From the NCBI GenBank assembly GCA_021713415.1, contig JAKJJQ010000083.1, forward strand, positions 1 through 8,656: DNA of 8,656 nt. The letters run 5' to 3'. Positions within the stretch are counted from its first letter, which is position 1, and every line of letters starts with the position of its first letter. The position numbers were made by a program, and so were the translations under genes. Of this stretch, positions 1 to 6,730 are shown in pieces. The notes below the pieces were generated by a model. That model worked only from the letters and a program-made list of their open reading frames with translations, was not told where the DNA came from and ran no database searches. Source of the DNA: M0027 sp021713415 (GTDB taxonomy: Bacteria > Pseudomonadota > Gammaproteobacteria > Francisellales > Francisellaceae).

Positions 1-104
1 CTAAAGTTGCATTAGTGGCTATTATGAACAAGTTGATTGCTATTATCAGTTCTGTAATAAAAAGAAGGACACCTTGGATGAAAATAAATCAGATTAATGC
101 GTGA
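1..104 (+). pseudogene. IS110-family transposase, C-terminal end (cut by window edge)
   Basis: An open frame enters from the left edge (codons from position 3) and stops at TGA 102-104. The 33 visible residues begin KVALVAIMNKLI and contain KRRTPWMK. This matches the C-terminal end of IS110/IS116/IS902-type transposases, where a KxALxAxMRKLL helix is followed by a short basic stretch and TPW. The upstream DEDD and serine-bearing domains are outside the window, so I cannot say whether the element is intact. It ends only a few bases before a decayed ISL3-type right end, suggesting that the IS110 element inserted into, or next to, an older element. Family assignment rests on a short match. Confidence 0.65.
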
Positions 105-117
105 CTTTTATAACAGA

Positions 118-193
118 TGCTGAGGTTGGTTAGATTTAAAAGGCTATATGAAAGTTATGGATTATAACTAACAACAGAAACGGGAGAAGAGCC
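118..193 (+). mobile_element. Decayed right end of an ISL3-family insertion sequence
   Basis: Positions 155-193 match 6692-6730 at 38 of 39 bases. Read outwards-in, the end starts GGCTCTTCTCCCG, the GGCTCTT-type tip typical of ISL3 (IS204/IS1001/IS1165) inverted repeats. Just inside it, codons can be read as the end of the same transposase (a YESYGL tail, stop at 165-167), but small indels have broken the frame compared with the better copy near 6700. No left end is present in the window. The element tip falls between 193 and 194, inside the reading frame of the minus-strand repeat protein, and supplies that gene's last codons and stop. Confidence 0.75.
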
Positions 194-2926
194 CCTCCTA
201 TTACTCTGGTCATTTTTCATATTCATTGTAGAAGAAGCAAAAAAGCATTGAAATGGACGATTTAGAGCATTGATAGTGGTATCATTCAAATTTTGAATTT
301 CTTTTAATATTTGCTCTAAATTTTTATCAGAAGCTAAAGCAGTTAAAGCATTATCTTTATCAACTCCACTAAGATGCTTATCTTGATCTAGCAAATTAAA
401 ACATAAACTAAATTCAGTGATGTTATCTAGATTACTAATTATTTCATTAAAATTTTTCTGATTAATACGCTCTAAATAGTGTTCGTATTTATCAATAAAA
501 ATAGCAGAGAATTTCAATACGTTATCATCAACTATAAATTTTTCTATAGTATTAGAAGATATTTTTTTGAATAAGCTCGAATGTGATTTTATAAAATTCA
601 TGTTTGTTATTTTAGCATCACTTTCGGCTATAGTAAAAATTTTAGTATGTTTAATTAACTGATCATTTTCCAAGCACATTTTCACTAATGTTACTAATGA
701 ACTATTTTTAATTAGGTTGTCAAATTTTTTTTGATCCATTGATAATAGATAGAATTTAGGCATTATTATTAATTGTTGAAGTTCCTGGTTATATATTATT
801 TCTTCTAGCTTTTCAGCTGTCATCTCACCATACTCCTTTTTCTTATCATCCAGGAGAATTATTGCTCTTTGAAGTGCTTCATTATTTATTATTTCATTAG
901 AGTTATTTTTAAAAACATCTCCATATTTTTCAGTTAGTTTAATTGCTAAATTAATCTTTGCAATATTTTTTCTTTGAATTTCTATTGTTGTAATATTATG
1001 GATAATTATATATTTATAAGCAGGAAAACAATGTGCATTTTTAATTAATTCATTAAGATTATTAGTCTCAAGCTTGTTCAAGGGCAATTGTAATAAGTTA
1101 TGTCGTATTGAATTATCTTTTATTAATTGATTAAGGTTATCAGCATTGATTTTATCCAATGGTAGTTGTAATAAGTTCTCTTGTATTGAACTATCTTTTA
1201 TTAATTGATTAAGGTTATCAGCATTAATTTTATCCAATGGTAATTGTAATAAATTATCTCGTATTGAACTATCTTTTATTAATTGATTAAGGTTATCTGT
1301 ATTAATTTTATCCAATGGTAGTTGTAATAAGTTATGTCGTATTGAACTATCTTCTATCAATTGATTAAGATTATCAGCATAAATTTTATCCAATGGTAAT
1401 TGTAATAAGTTATTTCGTATTGAACTATCTTCTATTAATTGATTAAGATTATCTGTGTTAACTTTTTCTAAAAATCCAGTTGAGTATAATTTATTAAATA
1501 TACCATTTATAGCACCAATCTTATTCATAGCACTATTGAAGTCATATTCTAACTTATTAAATACATAAGACATATATGGATGATCTATTAATATTTTTAA
1601 TTGATTTGGACTAATTTTGTTTTGGTTAACTAAATCCAAAATTTCTTTCCTATATTTAATTAACCCATCTGTAATTGTCAAAAAATCTTTTATATTTTTT
1701 ACTATTCTTGTTTGTTTATTTATTCTAGAATAAATCTGAACTATTGATGATAAATCATCCACTAATTTGGCATCAAAAATTAGTAATTCAAGATTATCTA
1801 TGTCTATATTGTTATTTATATCTAAAAACTGAAATAAATAAGCAAGGTTTGTTATATCTGACTTATTTTTTTTCATAAGAAAATTTTTACAAGACTCTCC
1901 AATGGTTGTTTTACTTATTTCTGTAAAAAGATATGAATAACTTGTATTTAATTCCCCTATATCTGTAAATAACATAATATTTTTTTTGGAAAAATTTTGT
2001 CCTTTATTGTATTTTTCAAAAATTGAAGAAATTTTAAATAAATTACCATGGTTTTTATTTAAACAATAAATTAAAGAATTTTTCTCAGTACTAATTTCTA
2101 TAATTTTTGAAGCAGTATTAACTATCTCTGCCCAATTATTATTAACAGCATACTCAGAAACAAATATAGACAAATCAACTTCATTTAACAAATTATGAGT
2201 TTCTAGATTACGTAATAGAGCTTCAAAAGATATGAGTAATTTTGGGTTCATATTTTTTAAGATATCTGTGATACTTCTTTGCTTTACATCATCAGTTAAT
2301 AAAAGTTTTTTTAAAATATATCCAATATGAGGAATACTTTCACTCTTCTGCATCAAATGACTAATACTTATGTTAAGTAAGTATTTTAAAGAAGATAGAG
2401 ACTGAAATATAGATGATATATTTTTTAGACTCTCATAATCAATTTGTTTATCTAAAAGATCTGAAATTTCTTTTTTGTAGTAGTTACTAGGTATTGATTG
2501 AATCATATAATTCAGCTGCAAATAATAATTATCATCTTGAGTAAGTAAAAAATTTATTTTATCTTGATTTAAAACTCCTATTTCTTTTAGTGATTTCAGT
2601 AAATATAATAAATTATCTGATTTTTTATTATCAAGAAAAAGTTTATCTATTTTAAAATCATTTATAAGTGATAACTCATAATACGGTAATTTAGGATTGT
2701 AACCTGTATTTTTAAATATTTCTGAAAAAACATTGTATTCCATTGATCCATATTTAGGTAGATTTTTTTTAAATATTTTTATTATTTCAGTTATTTCTAT
2801 TGTATTACTATTACATAGTTTGCGTAAATTTCTTATTGATTTATCCAAATTAATAAATTTTCTCATCCAATTTAATTTATTATATTTGCCCAATTCATTT
2901 TGAATTATATTTTTGTTTATAGTCAT
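155..2926 (-). CDS. Large helical-repeat protein of unknown function, C-terminus truncated by an IS end
   Basis: I do not recognise the family. From ATG 2926 the product is 923 residues, rich in Asn, Ile, Leu and Lys, with no signal peptide or membrane segment. Residues 490-619 are five 26-residue tandem repeats of pattern N-x-DNLNQLIxDSSIRxN followed by LLQLPLDKI, plus a degenerate sixth unit. Weaker versions of NLxxLIxxxxx occur along much of the protein, suggesting an alpha-solenoid scaffold, perhaps for protein binding. An in-frame ATG at 2974 would add 16 residues, but it lacks a Shine-Dalgarno sequence and its codons overlap the likely promoter. ATG 2926 has CAGGT about 8 nt upstream. 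The last 12 residues (912-923, starting GSSPVSVV) and the stop are encoded by an ISL3 inverted repeat, so the native C-terminus is lost. Whether the product is still functional is unknown. Repeat proteins of this sort in intracellular bacteria are often secreted effectors, but nothing here proves that. Confidence 0.8.
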   Translation of the reverse strand: MTINKNIIQNELGKYNKLNWMRKFINLDKSIRNLRKLCNSNTIEITEIIKIFKKNLPKYGSMEYNVFSEIFKNTGYNPKLPYYELSLINDFKIDKLFLDNKKSDNLLYLLKSLKEIGVLNQDKINFLLTQDDNYYLQLNYMIQSIPSNYYKKEISDLLDKQIDYESLKNISSIFQSLSSLKYLLNISISHLMQKSESIPHIGYILKKLLLTDDVKQRSITDILKNMNPKLLISFEALLRNLETHNLLNEVDLSIFVSEYAVNNNWAEIVNTASKIIEISTEKNSLIYCLNKNHGNLFKISSIFEKYNKGQNFSKKNIMLFTDIGELNTSYSYLFTEISKTTIGESCKNFLMKKNKSDITNLAYLFQFLDINNNIDIDNLELLIFDAKLVDDLSSIVQIYSRINKQTRIVKNIKDFLTITDGLIKYRKEILDLVNQNKISPNQLKILIDHPYMSYVFNKLEYDFNSAMNKIGAINGIFNKLYSTGFLEKVNTDNLNQLIEDSSIRNNLLQLPLDKIYADNLNQLIEDSSIRHNLLQLPLDKINTDNLNQLIKDSSIRDNLLQLPLDKINADNLNQLIKDSSIQENLLQLPLDKINADNLNQLIKDNSIRHNLLQLPLNKLETNNLNELIKNAHCFPAYKYIIIHNITTIEIQRKNIAKINLAIKLTEKYGDVFKNNSNEIINNEALQRAIILLDDKKKEYGEMTAEKLEEIIYNQELQQLIIMPKFYLLSMDQKKFDNLIKNSSLVTLVKMCLENDQLIKHTKIFTIAESDAKITNMNFIKSHSSLFKKISSNTIEKFIVDDNVLKFSAIFIDKYEHYLERINQKNFNEIISNLDNITEFSLCFNLLDQDKHLSGVDKDNALTALASDKNLEQILKEIQNLNDTTINALNRPFQCFFASSTMNMKNDQSNRRGSSPVSVVSYNP
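1070..1459 (-). repeat. Five 78-bp in-frame tandem repeats
   Basis: The units lie at 1382-1459, 1304-1381, 1226-1303, 1148-1225 and 1070-1147, each encoding 26 residues with no frame slip. They are nearly identical at DNA level, including silent positions, with a few changes such as E/K and T/A/Y. This points to recent duplication or ongoing homogenisation. A divergent sixth unit follows in protein order at about 1020-1069. Such arrays change copy number easily. Confidence 0.93.
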
Positions 2927-2958
2927 TGTAATATACCTGATAAATAATATACTGCTAT

Positions 2959-2964
2959 ATAATA
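2959..2964 (-). promoter_or_regulatory. Possible -10 element (TATTAT) for the repeat-protein gene
   Basis: On the minus strand, TATTAT sits in a very AT-rich tract 33 bp upstream of ATG 2926, which would give a 5' leader of roughly 25 nt. No good -35 hexamer is visible at the right spacing, and in DNA this AT-rich such hexamers occur by chance. Its main value is that it argues against the upstream ATG at 2974. Confidence 0.25.
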
Positions 2965-3068
2965 TATATACCATATGCTATAAAAATAGTAATGTCTCTT
3001 TTTGTTACATAAGTGACTAATTAATGATCATCAACTTGTTAGCAATTCTTAGGTTAGGTTGCAAAATG

Positions 3069-3080
3069 TACAATATTGTA
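3069..3080. promoter_or_regulatory. Perfect 12-bp palindrome, candidate operator
   Basis: TACAATATTGTA is a perfect palindrome in the divergent intergenic region, 12 bp upstream of the best -35 candidate for the plus-strand operon. A dimeric repressor or activator could bind here. AT-rich palindromes arise by chance at moderate frequency, and no regulator gene is seen nearby. Confidence 0.3.
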
Positions 3081-3092
3081 ACAAATATATAC

Positions 3093-3120
3093 TTGATGCA
3101 ATATGAATTATATATAAAAT
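3093..3120 (+). promoter_or_regulatory. Candidate sigma70-type promoter of the dehydrogenase-cupin-fusion operon
   Basis: TTGATG (3093-3098) and TAAAAT (3115-3120) are separated by 16 bp and resemble the -35 and -10 consensus at 4/6 and 5/6 positions. Transcription would start near 3127, leaving a 5' leader of about 100 nt before ATG 3229. That leader contains an inverted repeat and a short ORF. Alternative -10 registers overlap in the same TA-rich tract. Confidence 0.35.
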
Positions 3121-3155
3121 AAAATCTTAACAATATAAACCAATGGACTTTAAAA

Positions 3156-3172
3156 GTTGGTATTTGACCAAC
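3156..3172 (+). promoter_or_regulatory. Inverted repeat in the operon leader
   Basis: GTTGGT and ACCAAC are perfect 6-bp arms around the 5-nt loop ATTTG. It lies downstream of the predicted transcription start and 56 bp before the first gene. It could form an RNA hairpin or serve as a protein-binding site. There is no U-tract after it, so it is not a simple intrinsic terminator. Confidence 0.4.
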
Positions 3173-3228
3173 AAGATAATGGAAAATAGCTCAAATACCT
3201 ACTTATAACTTTAAGATGGAGATATAGT

Positions 3229-4419
3229 ATGGAGCCACACAAAGTAATTACCTGGTATGACAAAAAAAATACAGGAGCAGTTGGATGGATAGTTATACAT
3301 AATTTAATAAATGGAGTTTCTGGAGGTGGTTTGTTTATGAGCAGCTCTGCTTCGTTACAAGAAGTAGCTGATTTGGCTTATACAATGAGTTTAAAAAACT
3401 CTTTACAAATCCCTAAGCTTGGTGGAGGTAAAGGAGGTATTAAGTTTGATGCTGAAGACCCTCGAGCAAATGATGTGCTAAAAAGATTTCTCAAAGATAA
3501 TATTGATATTATTAAAAAATATTGGAGTACTGGTGGTGATATTAATACCAATACAGAAGATATAGAAAATATTTTAATAAATAATTCGAATTTGAAATCA
3601 TCTTTTGACTGCTTAGAAAATATGTTACAAAAAAATTTTAATGTTAAAACATGCATTGATACTTTTAAAAAAAGATTACAAAAAATTGAAGGTCCGAATA
3701 TATCAATAAGCCATGCAATAACTGGTTTTAGTATCTATACAACTGTTGAAAATATTGTTAATACAATAAGCTATAAACCTAAAATTATTATACAAGGCTT
3801 TGGCAAAATTGGTAAAGCTTTTTGCATGTATGCAAAGGATAAATACAACATAATAGGAATTTGTGAGCGTGATTGGTTTATTTCAAACTCTGAAGGGATA
3901 AATGTTGGTTACTTGTTAAAAAACTCATTTGATACAAAAATGCTAGAAAGCTTAAATTTACAGCAACGAATGAACAACGAAACTGATGTAGATTTTCTTT
4001 GTCGATTTATACAATGTAATAAGGCAGATATCTTCTGTCCTTGTGCTACCAGATATTCAATAACATCAGGAGTACTTGATTCATTAATTAACTGCACATT
4101 CTCTGATTTAAAATTTGGAAATGCATATATTGTTGCAGGGGCAAACAATATTTTTGCTTCACATGATTTAATAGATAGGGCATTTTTAAGTGGTATAAAA
4201 GTTATTCCAGAATGGGTCTCTAATTCAGGTGCTGCTTTACTATTCCTTGAAGCATTAAAGCAACAACAAAATGTTAGCAATTGGAATAATTATATTAAAG
4301 AATTAGTAAACGATAGAATATCATCATTCCTTTTTAACGCTGAGTACATTGCAAAAAAAAATAACATAAACATTTATCAAGCTTGTACCCAAATAATACA
4401 AAATGAGGAGGTAGCTTAA
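3229..4419 (+). CDS. Glu/Leu/Phe/Val-type NAD(P)-dependent amino-acid dehydrogenase, probably for a hydrophobic or aromatic amino acid
   Basis: This 396-residue protein belongs to the ELFV dehydrogenase family, which reversibly deaminates an L-amino acid to its 2-oxo acid in the cytoplasm. The catalytic domain (about 1-150) has GGG-L at 32-35, K56 (in SLKNSL), K68 in LGGGKGGIKFD and D104 in GGDINTNTED. By position these match the substrate lysine, the catalytic lysine and the catalytic aspartate of the family. The C-terminal Rossmann domain has GFGKIG at 190-195, with E213 after the next strand, which hints at NAD rather than NADP. The lysine that holds the glutamate side-chain carboxylate in glutamate dehydrogenases (YKGGLRF) appears replaced by G32, and the family arginine two to three positions on by F36, so glutamate is an unlikely substrate. 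Next to a tryptophan halogenase, a tryptophan or halotryptophan dehydrogenase, as ScyB is in scytonemin synthesis, is the best guess. GGAG at 3218-3221 supports ATG 3229. Its stop overlaps the cupin start by 1 nt. Confidence 0.85.
   Translation: MEPHKVITWYDKKNTGAVGWIVIHNLINGVSGGGLFMSSSASLQEVADLAYTMSLKNSLQIPKLGGGKGGIKFDAEDPRANDVLKRFLKDNIDIIKKYWSTGGDINTNTEDIENILINNSNLKSSFDCLENMLQKNFNVKTCIDTFKKRLQKIEGPNISISHAITGFSIYTTVENIVNTISYKPKIIIQGFGKIGKAFCMYAKDKYNIIGICERDWFISNSEGINVGYLLKNSFDTKMLESLNLQQRMNNETDVDFLCRFIQCNKADIFCPCATRYSITSGVLDSLINCTFSDLKFGNAYIVAGANNIFASHDLIDRAFLSGIKVIPEWVSNSGAALLFLEALKQQQNVSNWNNYIKELVNDRISSFLFNAEYIAKKNNINIYQACTQIIQNEEVA
4406..4412 (+). promoter_or_regulatory. Strong ribosome binding site of the cupin gene
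   Basis: AGGAGGT lies inside the last codons of the dehydrogenase gene, 6 nt before ATG 4419. It fixes the cupin start and lets the small protein be made at a high level despite the TAATG stop-start junction. Confidence 0.8.
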
Positions 4420-4817
4420 TGCCTTATGAGATCTTAAAGAATATTCCCCATAAAAGAGTTGTTACTGGTGAAGATAGTAGTGAGGAAATTTATGACTTAT
4501 ATCAACTAGGTATTTTTAATAAGAAAAATATTGAGTTAGTAGAGTTACAGCCAAAAACTTTTTATAAACAACACTATCACAAGCATAGCCAAGCAGCAAT
4601 TTACATTATTTTTGGTACAGGTATTTTTCTCTTAGGAGAGAATAAAGTTAAATATAAACAGAACATGCAGATCGATATAGCTAAAAACGTGTTACATGGA
4701 TTCGTTACTAATACTAAAACTCTATTCCTTAGTATTCAGTCACCTCCTATATTAGACCCCAAAACTAGTACTATAGATTTGCATTATTTGCAAAAAACAG
4801 TGAAGGATATGGAATGA
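4419..4817 (+). CDS. Small single-domain cupin protein
   Basis: This 132-residue protein has a cupin_2-type beta-barrel pattern. The first cupin motif is QHYHKHSQAAIY (51-62) followed by GTG (66-68). H52, H54 and H56 are available as metal ligands, and Q58 stands where many cupins have glutamate. The second motif is the short LHGF (92-95), with H93 as the likely third conserved ligand. The tail SIQSPPI (105-111) recurs in small cupins. It is probably a soluble metal-dependent enzyme (isomerase, oxygenase or decarboxylase type), but the fold does not define the reaction. Between an amino-acid dehydrogenase and a VOC-PLP fusion, it most likely acts on the 2-oxo acid or a product made from it. 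A precedent for a cupin acting on an aromatic-pyruvate-type intermediate is BacB in bacilysin synthesis; orthology is not claimed. The gene overlaps its neighbours by 1 nt and 4 nt. Confidence 0.85.
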   Translation: MPYEILKNIPHKRVVTGEDSSEEIYDLYQLGIFNKKNIELVELQPKTFYKQHYHKHSQAAIYIIFGTGIFLLGENKVKYKQNMQIDIAKNVLHGFVTNTKTLFLSIQSPPILDPKTSTIDLHYLQKTVKDME

Positions 4818-6514
4818 ATAAAAATACAGGCATACCTACAAATATGGGGTTTGATCATGTTGGGTTAGTTGTTCCTAATGCCCAACTAGCAGCAGACTTT
4901 CTAATAGAAGTTTTTGATGCAGAGTTTGATTGGGAAGTAAAAAGAGAGCCAACACCTAATGCTGGCGAAAGAGGTTGGTCAGACATTCTTGGTGTAGATC
5001 CTGAATCATATATGCCACATGTTATTATGCTAAAATGTGGCGACCATCATTTAACTCAATATATAGAACTTTTTGAGTGGCACACTCCAGAACAACCTTC
5101 TCTAAAAGGCGAAGGTAATTGGCATAAATTTAGCGATTTAGCTAATAGTTATATCTCATTTACTGTCAAAGACATTGATAAGGCTGTAGATTATATAAAA
5201 AAAAATATAATACCTAAATGGTCAGGTACAAGATTTATTCAAGATCCACCTATGCAGTTTCCTCTTAGAGGTGAAGTTTGCACTTCAACTTTTTTAGTAT
5301 CTCCATGGGGAATGTGGATTGAATTAACATGCTGGAGCAAATCAAAAGAGAAAGGTCAGATAATTAAAAAGCAATTGGCAAATAAAGCAGACCCACTAAT
5401 AGGAAAAAATATTAATGAATTACCTACACCATCATTTCTTTTAGATTTAAATATTGTTGATCATAATATCAACCTAATGAAAAAACGTTTCAAAGCTAAA
5501 AAAGTAATGTGGCGAGCCCCTTGTAAAGCACATAAATGTCCAGAGTTTGCACATTATCTTATTAATAAAGGTAATATAAATGGGGTTGTATTATTAACTC
5601 TAGATGAAGTAGAAGCTTTTGCTAAAGCAAATATTCAGGATATATATTTTGCAAACCAGGTAGGAACTATAGAGGAACTAGAGCGTTTATCATCAATTGC
5701 AAAGCTAGTTAAGCGCTTACGAGTTGCTGTTGATGATATAGACTATTTGAAAAATTTAGCAAAAGTTGTAGAAAAATGGGAAATTACCACACCAATTGAG
5801 GTATTGGTCGAACTTAATATAAATCATAACCGCTGCGGTACAACCATTCAGGAGGCTGTAGAATTAGCAAAACTAGTTAAGCGCATAGAAAAAGAAAGTA
5901 ATTCTCTATGCTTTGTTGGTATTACAGGCTATGAAGGGCATACACCAATATTATCTCCAAAGGATAAAACGCGTGAAAGTATATTATCCCATGAAATTTT
6001 AGCTGAAGCAAAAAAAGCCATAGAATCTGCTGGTATAGATGTAAATGTTGTTAGTGGTGGTGGTAGTTGTAACTATATTGATTGTTTAGATATAGGCATA
6101 GTAAATGAAGTACAAGCAGGAGGCGGCGCAATATGTGATCTGCTTTATTGTAATAAAGCTAATTTAAAAGATCATGGGCATAAATCTGGAGCTTTAATAT
6201 TGACACAAATCATTAGTATGCCAAGCAATAAAACCAGAGCAACTGGCAATGCTGGTTTTAAGGCCACTGGCTGGCACCCATTTGGAGGGTTACCACAACC
6301 TAGAGATAGACAGGATATAGAGGTTGTTGGCCTTAGTGCAGAGCATACTAAAATTAAAGCGTCAAAGGAGAATGATGATAGGCCTATTAATATGAATAGG
6401 GGTGATAAAGTGGTGCTAATTCCTGGGTATACAGATGCCATGGGTTTTTTGCATAAAAAGATTTATGCAGTACGTAATGATCAGGTTGTAGCAGTTTGGG
6501 ATACTATATGTTAG
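4814..6514 (+). CDS. VOC/glyoxalase-like domain fused to a PLP-dependent D-threonine aldolase/D-serine dehydratase-like domain
   Basis: This 566-residue protein combines two enzyme folds. Residues 12-175 form a VOC (glyoxalase/dioxygenase superfamily) domain, with likely metal ligands H15 (DHVGLVV), E85 (YIELFEW) and E170 (MWIELTCW). The usual fourth histidine position appears to be Y113. Residues about 197-566 match the fold-III PLP family of D-threonine aldolase and D-serine dehydratase: TPSFLLD (205-211), RAPCKAHK (234-241) with K238 as the expected PLP lysine, NINHNRCG (335-342), GYEGH (372-376), SGGGSCNY (414-421) and EVQAGG. At the C-terminus, where the family binds a metal with His-x-Asp or His-x-Cys, this protein has PGYTD, so the histidine is replaced by Y539 while D541 remains. 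Ordinary aldolase or dehydratase chemistry is therefore uncertain. ATG 4814 overlaps the cupin stop (ATGA), with AAGGA 6 nt upstream. A retro-aldol or aldol step, racemisation or elimination on a (halo)indole amino acid is possible but unproven. Confidence 0.85.
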   Translation: MNKNTGIPTNMGFDHVGLVVPNAQLAADFLIEVFDAEFDWEVKREPTPNAGERGWSDILGVDPESYMPHVIMLKCGDHHLTQYIELFEWHTPEQPSLKGEGNWHKFSDLANSYISFTVKDIDKAVDYIKKNIIPKWSGTRFIQDPPMQFPLRGEVCTSTFLVSPWGMWIELTCWSKSKEKGQIIKKQLANKADPLIGKNINELPTPSFLLDLNIVDHNINLMKKRFKAKKVMWRAPCKAHKCPEFAHYLINKGNINGVVLLTLDEVEAFAKANIQDIYFANQVGTIEELERLSSIAKLVKRLRVAVDDIDYLKNLAKVVEKWEITTPIEVLVELNINHNRCGTTIQEAVELAKLVKRIEKESNSLCFVGITGYEGHTPILSPKDKTRESILSHEILAEAKKAIESAGIDVNVVSGGGSCNYIDCLDIGIVNEVQAGGGAICDLLYCNKANLKDHGHKSGALILTQIISMPSNKTRATGNAGFKATGWHPFGGLPQPRDRQDIEVVGLSAEHTKIKASKENDDRPINMNRGDKVVLIPGYTDAMGFLHKKIYAVRNDQVVAVWDTIC

Positions 6515-6546
6515 CGCCAGAAAAAACTTTAGATAAGGACAAATAG
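6508..6546 (+). pseudogene. Possible 5' stub of a destroyed operon gene
   Basis: An ATG overlaps the end of the fusion gene (ATGTTAG), in the same stop-start style as the two upstream junctions. It opens the frame MLAPEKTLDKDK and stops at 6544-6546. The stop lies in sequence that already reads as ISL3 transposase in another frame, so the frame probably ran on before the IS event. The stub is too short to name, and the ribosome binding site is weak. The alternative is that this is meaningless spacer. Confidence 0.3.
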
Positions 6547-6704
6547 CAAATTATTTCAAGGCTAAAAAAAGCTCTGGTTTTGTTGAAGGATTAAATAATA
6601 AGATAAAAGTAATGAAAAGAAGATGCTATGGTTTAGCATCTGTTGAGAGTTATTTTCAAAGGTTATGGTTGGGCTTAAAAGACTATGAAGCTTATGGATT
6701 ATAA
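6537..6704 (+). pseudogene. ISL3-family transposase, C-terminal 55 residues
   Basis: The frame reads GQIANYFKAKKSSGFVEG, then LNNKIKVMKRRCYGLAS, and ends LKDYEAYGL with TAA at 6702-6704. NYFK...FVEGLNNKIKxxKRRxYG is the hallmark C-terminal motif of ISL3 (IS204/IS1001/IS1096/IS1165) transposases; the glutamate of VEGLNNKIK is the expected last acidic residue of the DDE triad. A TAA lies in frame at 6534-6536, so no start is possible and the product is not made. Confidence 0.85.
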
Positions 6705-6730
6705 CTAACAACAGACACGGGAGAAGAGCC
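6537..6730 (+). mobile_element. Right-end remnant of an ISL3-family insertion sequence
   Basis: The segment has the last 55 codons of a transposase gene and a complete right inverted repeat ending GAGAAGAGCC at 6730. It is the better preserved of two copies in this window, both in the same orientation. The left inverted repeat and about the first four-fifths of the transposase are missing, so it cannot move by itself. A left-end deletion must have joined it to the DNA just downstream of the fusion gene. No direct target repeat can be tested without the left end. Confidence 0.8.

Noticed and set aside
1070..1459. Regularly spaced repeats considered as a CRISPR array
   Set aside because: The 78-bp units are contiguous, have no unique spacers, and keep one open reading frame.
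2927..2974. Upstream ATG at 2974 giving a 939-residue version of the repeat protein with a hydrophobic N-terminus (VYILYSSILFI)
   Set aside because: No ribosome binding site precedes it, the hydrophobic stretch is translation of a TA-rich promoter-like tract, and ATG 2926 has CAGGT at a suitable distance.
3378..3656. Minus-strand open frame of 92 codons inside the dehydrogenase gene
   Set aside because: It is antisense to a well-supported gene, has no recognisable motifs, and its composition is explained by the opposite strand.
3909..4280. Minus-strand open frame of 123 codons inside the dehydrogenase gene
   Set aside because: It is antisense to the Rossmann domain coding region and shows no family features or ribosome binding site.
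6172..6441. Minus-strand open frame of 89 codons inside the VOC-PLP fusion gene
   Set aside because: It is antisense to conserved coding sequence of the PLP domain; apparent hydrophobic runs come from the complementary codons.
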